A stretch of DNA of 64,000 bases from Oscillospiraceae bacterium (GCA_015065385.1 SVQK01000041.1:40077-104076); one strand, 5' to 3'; positions 35,362-45,366 are shown, counted from the first letter of the stretch. Program-made: numbers and translations. Notes: generated by a model not told the origin, from the sequence alone.

Positions 35362-36240
35362 TCAGAGCGATTCGATCCCGCAGACGTCGGCGAGGAAGCG
35401 GCGGAGGCCTTCGGGCGCGGCGTCGGGATCCGCCATGCAGTCGGACCCGGGACCGGTATCGCCGAGGGGGATGGATTTATTACCGCCGTGACAGTCGCTG
35501 CCCGCCGTAACATAGAGGCCGAGGCGGTCCGCCAAAGACAGGATCTCCCGGCAGATGTCCTCGGAGTACCCCGAATAAAACCCCTCGATCCCCTCGAGCC
35601 CGAACGCTTTCAGCCGGAGGATCCGCTCTTCCAGTTCTGTGCCGCGGATTAGCTGATCCCCGTTCCCGAAGGCCGGATGCGCCAGAACGGGGGTGCCGCC
35701 GGACGCGAGGATCTCCCGGATCGCCTGCTCCGGACGGATATAACGACTGGCGGGGCGCATGCGGTTGAGGACTTTGTCAATGCCCTCTTCCTTCGTGTTG
35801 ACGTAGCCGTATTTCACCATGAGGAGCGCGATGTGGGGCTTTCCCGGGTTGTCCAGAGCGAGCAGCGCGTCCTCGTCCTCCCGAGAAAAGGTAAAGCCGA
35901 ATTCCTCGCGGATAAAGGCCAGCCGCGCCCGCGCCTTTTCCATGCGGTTGGCGTGACCGGTGTCCGCCAGACGGTTCACCGCTTCCGCGTCCGGATCGAA
36001 GCCGTAGCCTAAAATGTGGTATTTTCCCATTTCGTCCCTGCAGGAGAACTCCGCGCCGGGAATGAACCGGGGATCGCCCTCTCCGAGCAGATCCCGGATG
36101 ACGCGGCAGCCCTTGACAGCGTCGTGATCCGTCACGGAAAACAGGCCGATCCCGGCATCCCTCACCTTCCGGAGGATCTCTCCGGGGGAATCGGTTCCGT
36201 CGGAAACGGTCGAATGAATATGCAGATCGATCTTCATCAT
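35362..36240 (-). CDS. PHP-domain phosphoesterase (YciV/RNase AM-like)
   Basis: A 292-aa metal-dependent phosphoesterase of the PHP family. Metal-site motifs are DLHIHSTVSDGT at the N-terminus, SVTDHDAVKG, IPGAEFSCRD, VLAHPAFGNG and the C-terminal SDCHGG. Size and motifs match YciV/TrpH-type proteins, which act as nucleoside 3',5'-bisphosphate phosphatase and 5'-3' exoribonuclease on RNA. The first two codons are both ATG, so the start is either 36240 or 36237. Second gene of the operon headed by the STAS fusion (32-base gap). Confidence 0.88.
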   Translation of the reverse strand: MMKIDLHIHSTVSDGTDSPGEILRKVRDAGIGLFSVTDHDAVKGCRVIRDLLGEGDPRFIPGAEFSCRDEMGKYHILGYGFDPDAEAVNRLADTGHANRMEKARARLAFIREEFGFTFSREDEDALLALDNPGKPHIALLMVKYGYVNTKEEGIDKVLNRMRPASRYIRPEQAIREILASGGTPVLAHPAFGNGDQLIRGTELEERILRLKAFGLEGIEGFYSGYSEDICREILSLADRLGLYVTAGSDCHGGNKSIPLGDTGPGSDCMADPDAAPEGLRRFLADVCGIESL

Positions 36241-36272
36241 GCCGCAAACCTCGTCCGACGATATGCCGCGAA

Positions 36273-37841
36273 TCAGAGATTCTTCTTCAGGGTCAGGATG
36301 TTCCGACCGTCCCTGTATTCGTAAGCCACGTCGTCCATGGTCTTCTTCGTGATAAACACGCCGAGTCCGCCGATCGCCCGCTCCTCCGCGCCGAGGGTCA
36401 CGTCGGGATCCTCGCGGGACAGCGGATCATAGGGCGTTCCGCGGTCCATGAAGGTGATGGTCACGGACACCGGATCCTCGCCGACCTCCACCCGGACCGT
36501 CGCGCTGCCCTTCTGCGGGGCGTAGGCATAATGGGCGATGTTGACGAAGATCTCCTCCGCCGCCACTTCGATGTGCATTTCGGCCTTCGGAGGGCATCCC
36601 ACCGATTCGAGATGGCTCCGGATGAAGTCGAGCACGTCGTCAAGATTCTCCGGGACCGCCTCCACCTCGATCTCATTCCGTGTGAAGAGCAGGGAGTCCA
36701 CTTGTCCGAGCAGTTCTAAAAGCTCCGCCTTCCAGAAGTCGATCTCCCGGCGGCCATCCTCCGTTTCCAGTCCCTTCCGGCGGATGGAGCGGCGGATCAT
36801 GCGGGTATAGCCGATGACGCGGGCCTTGTCCTCCACCTCGCGGATCTTCGCCTCGCTGTTCGTCCCGAGATAGGCGGCAAGGGATTTGTGCCAGAAGGCC
36901 GAAGCCGTCTCGAAGTCGAAGCCCTGGAATTTCAGGATATGGCTGTGATCCTGTTCCGAGAAGCCGATGAACGCGTTGTACATGGAGGCCAGTTCAAAGA
37001 CGGGATGGCCGACGGCGAGTGTGTCCATGTCGATGAGAAGGACTTCGTCGTCCTGCAGCTCCAGATTCTTCGTGTGATAGTCCCCGTGGATCATGTGGTC
37101 GTCCCGCGGCACGGCCTCCACCAGCGAAAGGAGCTTGTTCCCGGCCTCTTCGGGGAGATAGTCCTTCATGAAGGCCGCCCAGGATAGGACGGTTTCCCGC
37201 ATGTCGGGGAGCTTACCTTCCGGGACCTTTGTGTCGTGGATCCGCTTGAGCATGTCCACATACTCCTTCACGCACCAGTCCATCTTATCCGGCTCGGAAG
37301 CGATGATCTTCGAGAAGGACCGGGCGTTGAGCAGTTCGAACACGGAGCCGTAGCTGTCCCCGACCTTGACGACGTCGTAGGAAATGGCGGTGGGGATCCC
37401 AAGAACCAGCGCCAGCCGGGCCACTTCCCGTTCATGCTGGATGTCGGCGAGGGCGTCCGCATTGTTGTACACCTTCACCACGTTGTCGCGGTCGATCCGG
37501 TAGATGGTGCCGTTGGCTCCTCGCCCGATCACCTCGCAGCCGTCCACGGAGACCACGCGGTAGGCCTTCTCCACGTTGATCATTTCGGTGAAGCCGGTCA
37601 TCTCGAGGATCTCGTAGACTTCGGAGCTGACGCCGGTGAGAGTCATGTCCGGATGCGTCTTTCTCACCCGCAGTAAGACCCGCAGGCCCGCGGAAGAGAT
37701 ATAGGAAAGCGAAGATGCGTCGAGTGTGACGGGCGCGTTTTCCTTTCCCGCAAGCTGCGCCGCGATCTCTTCCTCGACGGCGGAGGCGTTGGTGGAGTCG
37801 ATGCGTCCGCTCAGTTTGATGGTTGCGCTCGGTTCGCTCAT
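36273..37841 (-). CDS. STAS/APH-kinase/HATPase fusion protein (single-chain partner switch)
   Basis: A 522-aa cytosolic protein with three domains. Residues 1-100 are an anti-sigma-antagonist STAS domain with the phosphorylatable serine motif SYISSAGLR. Residues about 105-370 are an aminoglycoside-phosphotransferase-like kinase fold: IGRGANGTIYRI nucleotide loop, catalytic HGDYHTKN and metal-binding IDMDTLAVGHP. Residues about 395-522 are an RsbW/SpoIIAB-like ATPase with N-box AAEEIFVNIAHYAY, DRGTPYDP and GGLGVFITKK. The ATG at 37841 follows AAGGG; the in-frame extension upstream crosses the promoter. It heads a five-gene operon with PHP, glgB, GH3 and an acetyltransferase. Role inferred: self-contained partner switching tied to carbohydrate storage; no sigma factor is nearby. 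Confidence 0.85.
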   Translation of the reverse strand: MSEPSATIKLSGRIDSTNASAVEEEIAAQLAGKENAPVTLDASSLSYISSAGLRVLLRVRKTHPDMTLTGVSSEVYEILEMTGFTEMINVEKAYRVVSVDGCEVIGRGANGTIYRIDRDNVVKVYNNADALADIQHEREVARLALVLGIPTAISYDVVKVGDSYGSVFELLNARSFSKIIASEPDKMDWCVKEYVDMLKRIHDTKVPEGKLPDMRETVLSWAAFMKDYLPEEAGNKLLSLVEAVPRDDHMIHGDYHTKNLELQDDEVLLIDMDTLAVGHPVFELASMYNAFIGFSEQDHSHILKFQGFDFETASAFWHKSLAAYLGTNSEAKIREVEDKARVIGYTRMIRRSIRRKGLETEDGRREIDFWKAELLELLGQVDSLLFTRNEIEVEAVPENLDDVLDFIRSHLESVGCPPKAEMHIEVAAEEIFVNIAHYAYAPQKGSATVRVEVGEDPVSVTITFMDRGTPYDPLSREDPDVTLGAEERAIGGLGVFITKKTMDDVAYEYRDGRNILTLKKNL

Positions 37842-37916
37842 AAAGGTACCCTTTCCGTATGCGGAGAGCTTCGGAGGGAGTCCGCGCTCATCCGGCGTGA
37901 TTGATTGGATACGTCT

Positions 37917-37945
37917 ATTATACGTCAGCCGCCCGCTCTTTGCAA
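37917..37945 (-). promoter_or_regulatory. Promoter of the STAS-kinase/glgB/GH3 operon
   Basis: Minus strand TTGCAA (37940-37945), 17-base spacer, TATAAT (37917-37922), about 75 bases before the start codon. Gaps of 31-52 bases and no terminators through to 30939 indicate a single five-gene transcript. Confidence 0.85.
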
Positions 37946-38023
37946 GGGGAGAGAGGAAGATTTTCGCCGGAGGGCGGGATCCGGGGGAAAAAAGAAAATG
38001 CGTACGCACTTTTCCGGAGTCCG

Positions 38024-38052
38024 TTGACAAATCGGATCCGGTATGCTATACT
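38024..38052 (+). promoter_or_regulatory. Promoter of the solute-binding lipoprotein at 38110
   Basis: TTGACA (38024-38029), 17-base spacer, TATACT (38047-38052). Divergent from the STAS-fusion promoter. Confidence 0.88.
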
Positions 38053-38062
38053 GATTTCACAA

Positions 38063-38090
38063 GGAAACCGCTTCAGCAGTGCGGTTTTCC
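38063..38090 (+). promoter_or_regulatory. Leader hairpin before the solute-binding lipoprotein
   Basis: GGAAACCGC (38063-38071) pairs with GCGGTTTTCC (38081-38090) with one bulged T, only a few bases after the expected transcription start and followed by a T-rich stretch. It could act as an attenuator or mRNA stabiliser. An AAGGA sequence (38061-38065) overlaps its 5' arm but is about 45 bases from the ATG. Confidence 0.5.
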
Positions 38091-38109
38091 GTCATTTTGT
38101 TGATTTGAT

Positions 38110-39570
38110 ATGAACAATCCGATCAAAAAGACTCTTCTGATCCTCGTCTCCCTCGTGCTGACTCTGACCTCCTGCGCCTCGGATCAGGCTTCCGGCGAGG
38201 ATTCGGCCCCGGCGTCCACTCCCGCTCTCCCGGAAGAGACCGTGCCGGAGGAAGACGCGGAGGAAGAGGCGGTCTACGTTTCCGATGATCTGCCCAGCCC
38301 GGACTACGACGGATACGACTTCCGGATCCTCTCCTGCTACTTCTACGACAAGGAGCTGGCGACCTATATCACCTTCGACGAAATCACGGGCGATCCGGTG
38401 GACGACGTGCTCTACGCCTCCCGGGACTACATCCAGAACCGCTTCAACATCGGCGTCCGCTGGATCGAGACCGGGGACACGACAGCCGGACGGGACGCGG
38501 TAAAGAAGGCCGTGACCGCCGGAGACGATTCCTTCGACATTCACATCGGGCACGACACCAACACCTTCGGCCTTGGCAAGGACGGCTATCTCTACAACCT
38601 GATGGCGGTGGAGCAGTTCAATTTCGACAAGCCCTGGTGGCCGAAGAACACGGTGGAATCCCTCCGGATCGGCGACAAGATGTACGCGGCGTCAAGCTAT
38701 CTGTCCTACTGCGGCCTGCACTGGACCCGGGTCATCACCTTCAACAAGGACTGGGCCGACGATCTGGGCTACAACAGTCTCTACGACGAGGTCCGCGAGG
38801 GCAAGTGGACGCTCGACCGCCTGCACGAGCTGACCGAAGGCGTCTCCGTGGACCTGGACGGCAACGGCAGTATCAACGCGAAGGACAGGGCGGGCTTTAC
38901 TTCGGGTTCCCAGACGTGGTACTGCATGCAGGAGGCCGTCGATATTTCGGCCTACCGTCACAACGCTGATGGGATCCCGTATTTAGACGTCGATATCGAC
39001 CGCATTTCGAAGTATGTGGACGTCATGCGCCTGCTCATCACCGGGGACGATTATGTGGCGAGCGGGGACTTCGGCGTCGATCAGTTCAAAAACGACACCG
39101 CGCTCTTCGCCTACACGATGGTCGGCGACGCCTACGACACCTACCGCATCAGCGAGATCCGCTACGGGTTCCTGCCCACGCCGAAGCTGGACGAGCTGCA
39201 GGGGAACTACATCAACTGCTGCACGGACGTGCCGTGGTGCATCCCGAAGAACGTGACCGATTCCCAGCTGGACATCATCGGCACGGTCGCCGAGGCCATG
39301 AGCTGCTACAACTACAACAACGTGCTCCCGGCCTACTACGAGACCGCCATCAAAGCCCGCACGGCAGACGCGCCGGACGACACGGAAATGCTGACGATCA
39401 TCTCCGAAACCCGCACGATCAGCTTCTCCTACACCTATCAGCTGACCTACAACAACATCTTGAATGACCTTGGGAACAACGGCGAGGTCGCCTCCTATGT
39501 CAAGAAGAACGAAAAAGCCGCCGTGAAGACGCTCGAAAAGATGATCGAGAAATACGAGAAGATGGACTGA
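38110..39570 (+). CDS. Extracellular solute-binding lipoprotein (orphan)
   Basis: A 486-aa solute-binding protein with signal peptide and lipobox LTLTSC. It is related to those at 10551 and 60062: DYDGYDFRILSCYFYDKE, the segment ITGDPVDDVLYASRD, and the coiled C-terminal tail NEKAAVKTLEKMIEKYEKMD. It should be membrane-anchored outside and capture a sugar or oligosaccharide. No permease is adjacent. There is no recognisable ribosome site directly before the ATG (GTTGATTTGAT), unlike nearly every other gene here. Monocistronic: own promoter, terminator at 39589. Confidence 0.87.
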   Translation: MNNPIKKTLLILVSLVLTLTSCASDQASGEDSAPASTPALPEETVPEEDAEEEAVYVSDDLPSPDYDGYDFRILSCYFYDKELATYITFDEITGDPVDDVLYASRDYIQNRFNIGVRWIETGDTTAGRDAVKKAVTAGDDSFDIHIGHDTNTFGLGKDGYLYNLMAVEQFNFDKPWWPKNTVESLRIGDKMYAASSYLSYCGLHWTRVITFNKDWADDLGYNSLYDEVREGKWTLDRLHELTEGVSVDLDGNGSINAKDRAGFTSGSQTWYCMQEAVDISAYRHNADGIPYLDVDIDRISKYVDVMRLLITGDDYVASGDFGVDQFKNDTALFAYTMVGDAYDTYRISEIRYGFLPTPKLDELQGNYINCCTDVPWCIPKNVTDSQLDIIGTVAEAMSCYNYNNVLPAYYETAIKARTADAPDDTEMLTIISETRTISFSYTYQLTYNNILNDLGNNGEVASYVKKNEKAAVKTLEKMIEKYEKMD

Positions 39571-39588
39571 CGGTCCAAAAAAACAGCT

Positions 39589-39632
39589 CTCCCCCGCTGT
39601 ACGCTCCCGGATAAGGAACGGACGCGGGGGAG
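39589..39632. terminator. Bidirectional terminator
   Basis: CTCCCCCGC (39589-39597) pairs with GCGGGGGAG (39624-39632). TTTTG follows on the plus strand and AGCTGTTTTTTT on the minus strand, serving the solute-binding lipoprotein and the convergent acyltransferase. Confidence 0.85.
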
Positions 39633-39638
39633 TTTTGA

Positions 39639-40931
39639 TCAGATTCGGTTCTTCTGTCCCGCTCGCTTCTCCGCCCGCTTGATCTTGTACAGCTCCTCGG
39701 CGGCGATGCGGGTTTTGGCGACCACGTCCCGGCCGTCGGTGGGGAAACAGTAGTAGAGGATCCGGTTGTCTCCGACGCAGATCATGTCGCCGATCTCGTA
39801 CCAGTAGTAGTCCGCGTAGAGGCCGTAGGAGGCGAGGGGAGGCTGCCGGTAGCTGAGTTCTCCGCGGCATGCGTCGAGGGCGAAACCGTCCGCGTCGTGG
39901 CGGAGTATCCCCTCCCCCACGCGGCAGATGTGCTTCATGTTCGTCATGACGCAGACCGTCACCGGAACCTCGAGGCGGTAGGTCCCCCGCTCCAGCTCCT
40001 CCCGGACGCACGCCCTCTCCCAGTTATACCAGTCCGGCACATGGTCGAACACCGGATCGCCGTCCGCGGAGGTGAGACAGCCGTATTCGTCCAGCTCCCA
40101 CCGTTTCCCGCAGGCTTCGCACACAAGCTCCGTCCCCCGCCCCGCGGTCTTTCCCTCGGTTTTGCAGCGCGGGCATTTATAGAGGACGCGGTTCAGTCCG
40201 TCGGCGCGGAAGGGCTCGTCGATCTTCACCCGGTTCTCCTGCTGCCAGCGGAAGTTGTCAAAGGTGAACTGCTCCTTCAAAATCCCGTTCAGCTCCTCCG
40301 CCGTCCGGTTTTTCAAGTCCTCCGGGGAGAGGAGATATTCCATCCGCGCCGAAACCTTCACGTTTCGGAGCTGCAGGTTGTTGTAGAGCGGATCCCTTGC
40401 GAACGCGCCATAGGTCCGGATCATCACCACCGGCACGCCGAACCGTTTGAGCGCGCCGCCGAGGGAGTCCGGCAGGGGAGTGGCGCACCCGTCGAAGGTA
40501 TAGCTCGCCTCGGGATACATCAGAACGGAGCATCGGTTGTCCCGGAAGGCGGTGTTCAAATCCCGGATGAGGGTCAGATCCGGCACGAACTTCGCCGTGG
40601 GGATACACCCGATCGCCCGCATCAGTCCTTCCTTGCCCACGAATCCGTCCGAGGTGCAGACGATGTTGAAGGGCCGGGGATAGATCAGCGTCGCGGCGAT
40701 TTTCAGATCGATGAAGCTCGAATGATTCATCAGGTAGAGGCAGGGTTCGTCACGCCCGAGCTTCTCCATGCCGATTTTCTCCGCGGTGAAGTCCGTCGCC
40801 TTCAGATCCGGAGCGGAGACGGTCTTGAGCAGCCAGCGGAAAAACGGGGACGGCTTCACGGGCGGGCGGTGGACGGCGCGCGGTTCCGCCAGAGCTTCGG
40901 CGAGCGTGGTTTCCTTGACTTTGATTTTCAT
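39639..40931 (-). CDS. Lysophospholipid acyltransferase-like protein with zinc-ribbon insert
   Basis: A 430-aa protein with a PlsC-type acyltransferase domain: H70-x4-D75 in MNHSSFID and YPEASYT, with GFVGKEGLMRAIGCI between them. From about residue 250 a CPRCKT...CEACGKRW zinc ribbon is followed by a beta-rich domain of unknown role. It is larger than ordinary PlsC proteins; the zinc ribbon suggests an added regulatory or binding function. The ribosome site is weak. It is third in a minus-strand unit after the thioesterase and the fucosidase (71-base gap), so cotranscription is likely but not certain. Confidence 0.8.
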   Translation of the reverse strand: MKIKVKETTLAEALAEPRAVHRPPVKPSPFFRWLLKTVSAPDLKATDFTAEKIGMEKLGRDEPCLYLMNHSSFIDLKIAATLIYPRPFNIVCTSDGFVGKEGLMRAIGCIPTAKFVPDLTLIRDLNTAFRDNRCSVLMYPEASYTFDGCATPLPDSLGGALKRFGVPVVMIRTYGAFARDPLYNNLQLRNVKVSARMEYLLSPEDLKNRTAEELNGILKEQFTFDNFRWQQENRVKIDEPFRADGLNRVLYKCPRCKTEGKTAGRGTELVCEACGKRWELDEYGCLTSADGDPVFDHVPDWYNWERACVREELERGTYRLEVPVTVCVMTNMKHICRVGEGILRHDADGFALDACRGELSYRQPPLASYGLYADYYWYEIGDMICVGDNRILYYCFPTDGRDVVAKTRIAAEELYKIKRAEKRAGQKNRI

Positions 40932-41002
40932 GTTTTCTACAGACGGAGAAACGCCTCGCGGCAGGACTTCGGGAACGATGCGCGGGGCGTATGTCTCTCT
41001 TT

Positions 41003-42364
41003 TTATTTCTCGATGCGGATGGCGGGGGCGATGGGGTTGTGGCCGCGGAGGATCTCCGGGACGGTCACAAGAAGGCCGGCGTCGGTGCGTTCAAAACGGA
41101 GCGGAGCTTCCAGGCCGAGCAGCGTCAGCCGGTTCGCCTCGTGAGGCCACGGGATGAGAAGGGTCTCGCCGAGCTTCTCTCCCTCGGGCAGGCGGACCAT
41201 GGCGTAGTGCGTCCTGCCGTCCTTGCTCCTTGTGAAGGCCGTGATCCCGTCCTCGTTCGGATCGTCGAGCCGCGTGGAGTAAATGGCCTCGCCGTTGTCC
41301 CTGAGCCACGCGCCCATCCCGTCCACGGAGCGAACGGCGGCGGCGGGGAGATTTCCGTCCGGCTGGGGCGCGATGTTCAGGGCCAGATTTCCGCCCCGGC
41401 AGACCACGTCGATCAGGAGGTGGACCAGCTGGCGGGAGGTCTTGTACCGTTCCGCAAAGCGGTAGGAGAAGGCGTAGCCCACGGTGACGCAGCTCTCCCA
41501 CGGAACGCGGATGGGGGCAGCGGGAACGGACTGCTCCGGGGTGATGTAGTTCTCGTTCGGTCCTCCGACCGTGCGGTCGGCGAAGAGAAGGCCGGGGGTG
41601 ATCTTCCGGGCCTCGGCGGCGAATTCGGAGAGGCGGATGTCCTGACCGTTCCGCGGGCCGACCTGTCCGCCGTCCAGCCAGAGGATATCGAGCGGACCGT
41701 AATCCCGCACCAGCTCCATCATCTGATTGTGGGTGAACTCCACGAACTTGTTCCAGAGCTCGGGATGCTCCTTCGGGTTGTAGGTGGGATTGCGGTTGTA
41801 CGCGACGGGGCGGTCCATCCCCTCGGCCCAGTACCACGGGCAGTGCCAGTCGGGCTTGGAGAAGTACGCGGCGATGCCGATCCCCCTCGCCCGGAACGCG
41901 TCGAACGCGGCCTTCACGATGTCGGCGTATTTGTGGGTATGGAACGGACAGTCGGGGGCGGTGGACTTGTAGTCGGTGTATTTTGTGTCGAAGAGGCAGA
42001 AGCCGTCGTGGTGCTTGGTGGTGAGGATGTAATACTTAAAGCCGTTCCGCGCGGCGACGTCGGCCCAGACCTCGGGGCGGAAACGGGCCGGATTGAAGCT
42101 CTTGTTGAGGTTCCGGTACTGATTCTTGAAGGTCTCGGGATCCTTTTCCCAGTCGATCTCGTTCCGGCCCCATTCGGCGTCCCCGTCGGACAGAGGCCAG
42201 GACTCGCAGATCCCGAGCTGGGTATAGATGCCGAAGTGCATCATCAGCGCGAGCTTCTGATCTTGAAACCACTCGAGCTTTTCCAAAACGGCGGGATCCG
42301 TGGGACGGACGTACTCGTCCTCGCGGCTGCATCCATGCATTCCCTTGATGATTGCGTCTGCCAT
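41003..42364 (-). CDS. Alpha-L-fucosidase, GH29 (first copy)
   Basis: A 453-aa retaining alpha-L-fucosidase. The nucleophile is D231 in LDILWLDGGQ; LALMMHFGIYTQLG and ILTTKHHDGFCLFDT are family hallmarks. The C-terminus is a short beta domain (CFTRSKDGRTHYAMV-like region). No signal peptide, so it works on imported oligosaccharides. The ATG at 42364 follows AGGAGGAAATC; an in-frame ATG 36 bases upstream lacks a site. The 66-base gap upstream contains several imperfect GATCGGTG repeats. A second GH29 lies at 56423. Confidence 0.93.
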   Translation of the reverse strand: MADAIIKGMHGCSREDEYVRPTDPAVLEKLEWFQDQKLALMMHFGIYTQLGICESWPLSDGDAEWGRNEIDWEKDPETFKNQYRNLNKSFNPARFRPEVWADVAARNGFKYYILTTKHHDGFCLFDTKYTDYKSTAPDCPFHTHKYADIVKAAFDAFRARGIGIAAYFSKPDWHCPWYWAEGMDRPVAYNRNPTYNPKEHPELWNKFVEFTHNQMMELVRDYGPLDILWLDGGQVGPRNGQDIRLSEFAAEARKITPGLLFADRTVGGPNENYITPEQSVPAAPIRVPWESCVTVGYAFSYRFAERYKTSRQLVHLLIDVVCRGGNLALNIAPQPDGNLPAAAVRSVDGMGAWLRDNGEAIYSTRLDDPNEDGITAFTRSKDGRTHYAMVRLPEGEKLGETLLIPWPHEANRLTLLGLEAPLRFERTDAGLLVTVPEILRGHNPIAPAIRIEK

Positions 42365-42430
42365 GATTTCCTCCTGTCGGATCATCAATGATCGGATCAT
42401 CGGTGATCGGGTGATCGGTGTTCGGTCGGT

Positions 42431-42871
42431 TTACGATCCGCTGCCGGAGGCGTTTGCTTCCTCAAGCAGCGACTGCATGATCCCGCTTACCTCGGGGTCG
42501 TGTTTTTTCATGTTCACGGGGCGGAGCTCGCGCGTGGTGAAGCAGTGGCGGGAAAACGCCTCGGCGACGGCCTTTCCGGTCTTTCTGTCCCGGATCTCGT
42601 AAAAGACGGTCATGCGCACGCCGTTGTACTCTTTTACGGACGGGACGATCTCGATGACGTCCCCGCTCGTGACGTGGTAGAGGTATTTGACGTTGATCTC
42701 CAGCGTCGGGATGGTGAAGCCGCGCTCCTCGAGGAGGGACATGGGGATCCCGAGGGTCTCCATCCAGTCGCAGCGCGCCTCCTCCATGTACCGGATATAG
42801 TTGGAGTGGTGGACCACGCCCATTTTGTCCGTTTCGTAATAATTGATCTTCCGCTCGTAGATATAGCTCAT
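42431..42871 (-). CDS. Acyl-CoA thioesterase, 4HBT/YbgC type
   Basis: A 146-aa hot-dog-fold thioesterase. The signature YETDKMGVVHHSNYIRYMEE (catalytic aspartate region) and ARCDWMETLG are intact. Cytosolic hydrolysis of acyl-CoA or acyl-ACP is the expected activity. First gene of the unit containing GH29 and the acyltransferase; the thioesterase and acyltransferase could act together on acyl chains, with the fucosidase an apparent passenger. Confidence 0.9.
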   Translation of the reverse strand: MSYIYERKINYYETDKMGVVHHSNYIRYMEEARCDWMETLGIPMSLLEERGFTIPTLEINVKYLYHVTSGDVIEIVPSVKEYNGVRMTVFYEIRDRKTGKAVAEAFSRHCFTTRELRPVNMKKHDPEVSGIMQSLLEEANASGSGS

Positions 42872-42903
42872 GCGTACCGTCCCCGCCGCTGTGCGTTTTA
42901 TTC

Positions 42904-42932
42904 AGTATAGCAGATTTCGACGGGAAGTGCAA
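42904..42932 (-). promoter_or_regulatory. Promoter of the thioesterase/GH29/acyltransferase unit
   Basis: Minus strand TTGCAC (42927-42932), 17-base spacer, TATACT (42904-42909), about 30 bases before the start. Confidence 0.8.
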
Positions 42933-42994
42933 CTGTTTTTTTCGGGATGGAGAACTGTTCTCCGTCAAAATTGCGTTCCCTGCTCTGCCTCCGC

Positions 42995-43023
42995 TTGACA
43001 TCCCGGCAGATTTCTGCTATATT
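42995..43023 (+). promoter_or_regulatory. Promoter of the GT2 glycosyltransferase
   Basis: TTGACA (42995-43000), 17-base spacer, TATATT (43018-43023). Confidence 0.85.
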
Positions 43024-43085
43024 GATCTCATGAGCTCCGCCCGGCATTCTTCCCGTCGGACAGGGATTATAACGGAGGTATTTAC

Positions 43086-44117
43086 ATGGACAGCAAGGGG
43101 CATAAGGTTTCCGTCATCATACCGGTGTATAACGTCAGAAATTACGTTTCCCAGTGTCTGGAATCCGTCGTCCGCCAGACCTTCCAAAATCTCGAAATCT
43201 TCGTGATCGACGACGGATCCACGGACGGCAGCGGAGAACTCTGCGACGGATTTGCCGAAACAGACAGCCGGATCCTCGTGCTGCACACGGAAAACCACGG
43301 TCTCTCCGCCGCCCGGAATCTGGGTCTTGATCACGCGTCCGGCGATTATCTTTCATTCCTCGACAGCGACGACTGGATGGAGCCGGATACGATCGAAACA
43401 CTCCTCAATACCGTCCTCCGAACCGGAGTGGACGTCGCCGCCGCCCGCCGATATCAGGAATTTGTCGGGGAAACCGTTTCCTCCCGGACAGATGGAGAAC
43501 ACGGCCAAACAGAAGTCTTCCGAAGCTCAGACATTCTCCCTACTTATGTGACTGGGATCTTCAGTGAAGTAGTGTGGAACAAGCTGTACAAAGTCCGCTG
43601 TTTCGAAGGGATCCGCTTTCCCGAAGGGCGCAATTACGAGGACAACGCCGTCACATGGAGAATCATGAAGGCGCTGGCAGAGAACGGCGGATCCGTTGCG
43701 CTCTGTCCGGACGATCTGTTCCATTACCGCATGAGAAAGAGCAGTATCGTGCATACATATTCGCCGAACAACACAGTCGATAGGTGGACCGCCCGGCGTG
43801 AAAGGTACCAAGGACTGCCCGGTTATCCGCAAACGCTGTCCGCCTGTATGTCAGCCATCGGCTATATGTGGACGAGTTACAGCGGATTCCCCCCGGCAGA
43901 TAGGAAACGGCTCCGGCCTGTGCTTGACGAAATGCGGCGGTTCTCGAGAGAGCAGTTCCATCCGGTTATGAACGGATCGTTTTCCAAACGGGTCAAACTC
44001 ATCTGTCTCCTCTCTCAGGGTACCTCCCCGTTCCTCCTCCTGTGCTGCCACCTCGCGTGGAAACTGTGGGAGAAATGCAAAACACGCTGGAAGGGAGACA
44101 GGAGCTTTTTCGACTGA
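43086..44117 (+). CDS. Glycosyltransferase family 2
   Basis: A 343-aa GT-A fold transferase that adds a sugar from a nucleotide donor, probably to a cell-surface glycan. VSVIIPVYNVRNYVSQCL, FVIDDGSTDGSGELC and the DxD-type motif FLDSDDWMEPD are intact; the EDNAVTWRIMKA segment resembles the GT2 catalytic-base motif. No strong membrane segment except a possible one near the C-terminus (SPFLLLCCHLAWKLW). Ribosome site GGAGGTATTTAC. Isolated gene with its own promoter and terminator, not in a polysaccharide cluster. Confidence 0.9.
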   Translation: MDSKGHKVSVIIPVYNVRNYVSQCLESVVRQTFQNLEIFVIDDGSTDGSGELCDGFAETDSRILVLHTENHGLSAARNLGLDHASGDYLSFLDSDDWMEPDTIETLLNTVLRTGVDVAAARRYQEFVGETVSSRTDGEHGQTEVFRSSDILPTYVTGIFSEVVWNKLYKVRCFEGIRFPEGRNYEDNAVTWRIMKALAENGGSVALCPDDLFHYRMRKSSIVHTYSPNNTVDRWTARRERYQGLPGYPQTLSACMSAIGYMWTSYSGFPPADRKRLRPVLDEMRRFSREQFHPVMNGSFSKRVKLICLLSQGTSPFLLLCCHLAWKLWEKCKTRWKGDRSFFD

Positions 44118-44183
44118 TTCCCTCCTAATTCGTGTGTATTCCCGACCGCAGACCCAAACGCCCGGATCCCGCACCTCTGATCG

Positions 44184-44242
44184 AAAAAACGGACACCCGA
44201 CGTCCCCCCGCTTTGAAGGGATCCCGTCAATCGTCCGTTTTT
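44184..44242. terminator. Bidirectional terminator between GT2 and the esterase
   Basis: AAAAACGGAC (ending 44194) pairs with GTCCGTTTTT (44233-44242). The A/T ends supply a T-tract on either strand. An inner GGGATCCCG palindrome lies in the loop. Confidence 0.75.
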
Positions 44243-44254
44243 CGCGTTCCCGGT

Positions 44255-45328
<1,074 letters not shown>

Positions 45329-45366
45329 TCAGTCCTCCTGTAAAAAAAAGGTTGTCCTGCGCGGAT

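Noticed and set aside
42365..42430. GATCGGTG-type short repeats between GH29 and the thioesterase
   Set aside because: Imperfect, about four units, no hairpin of note and no counterpart elsewhere in the window; likely simple-sequence drift.
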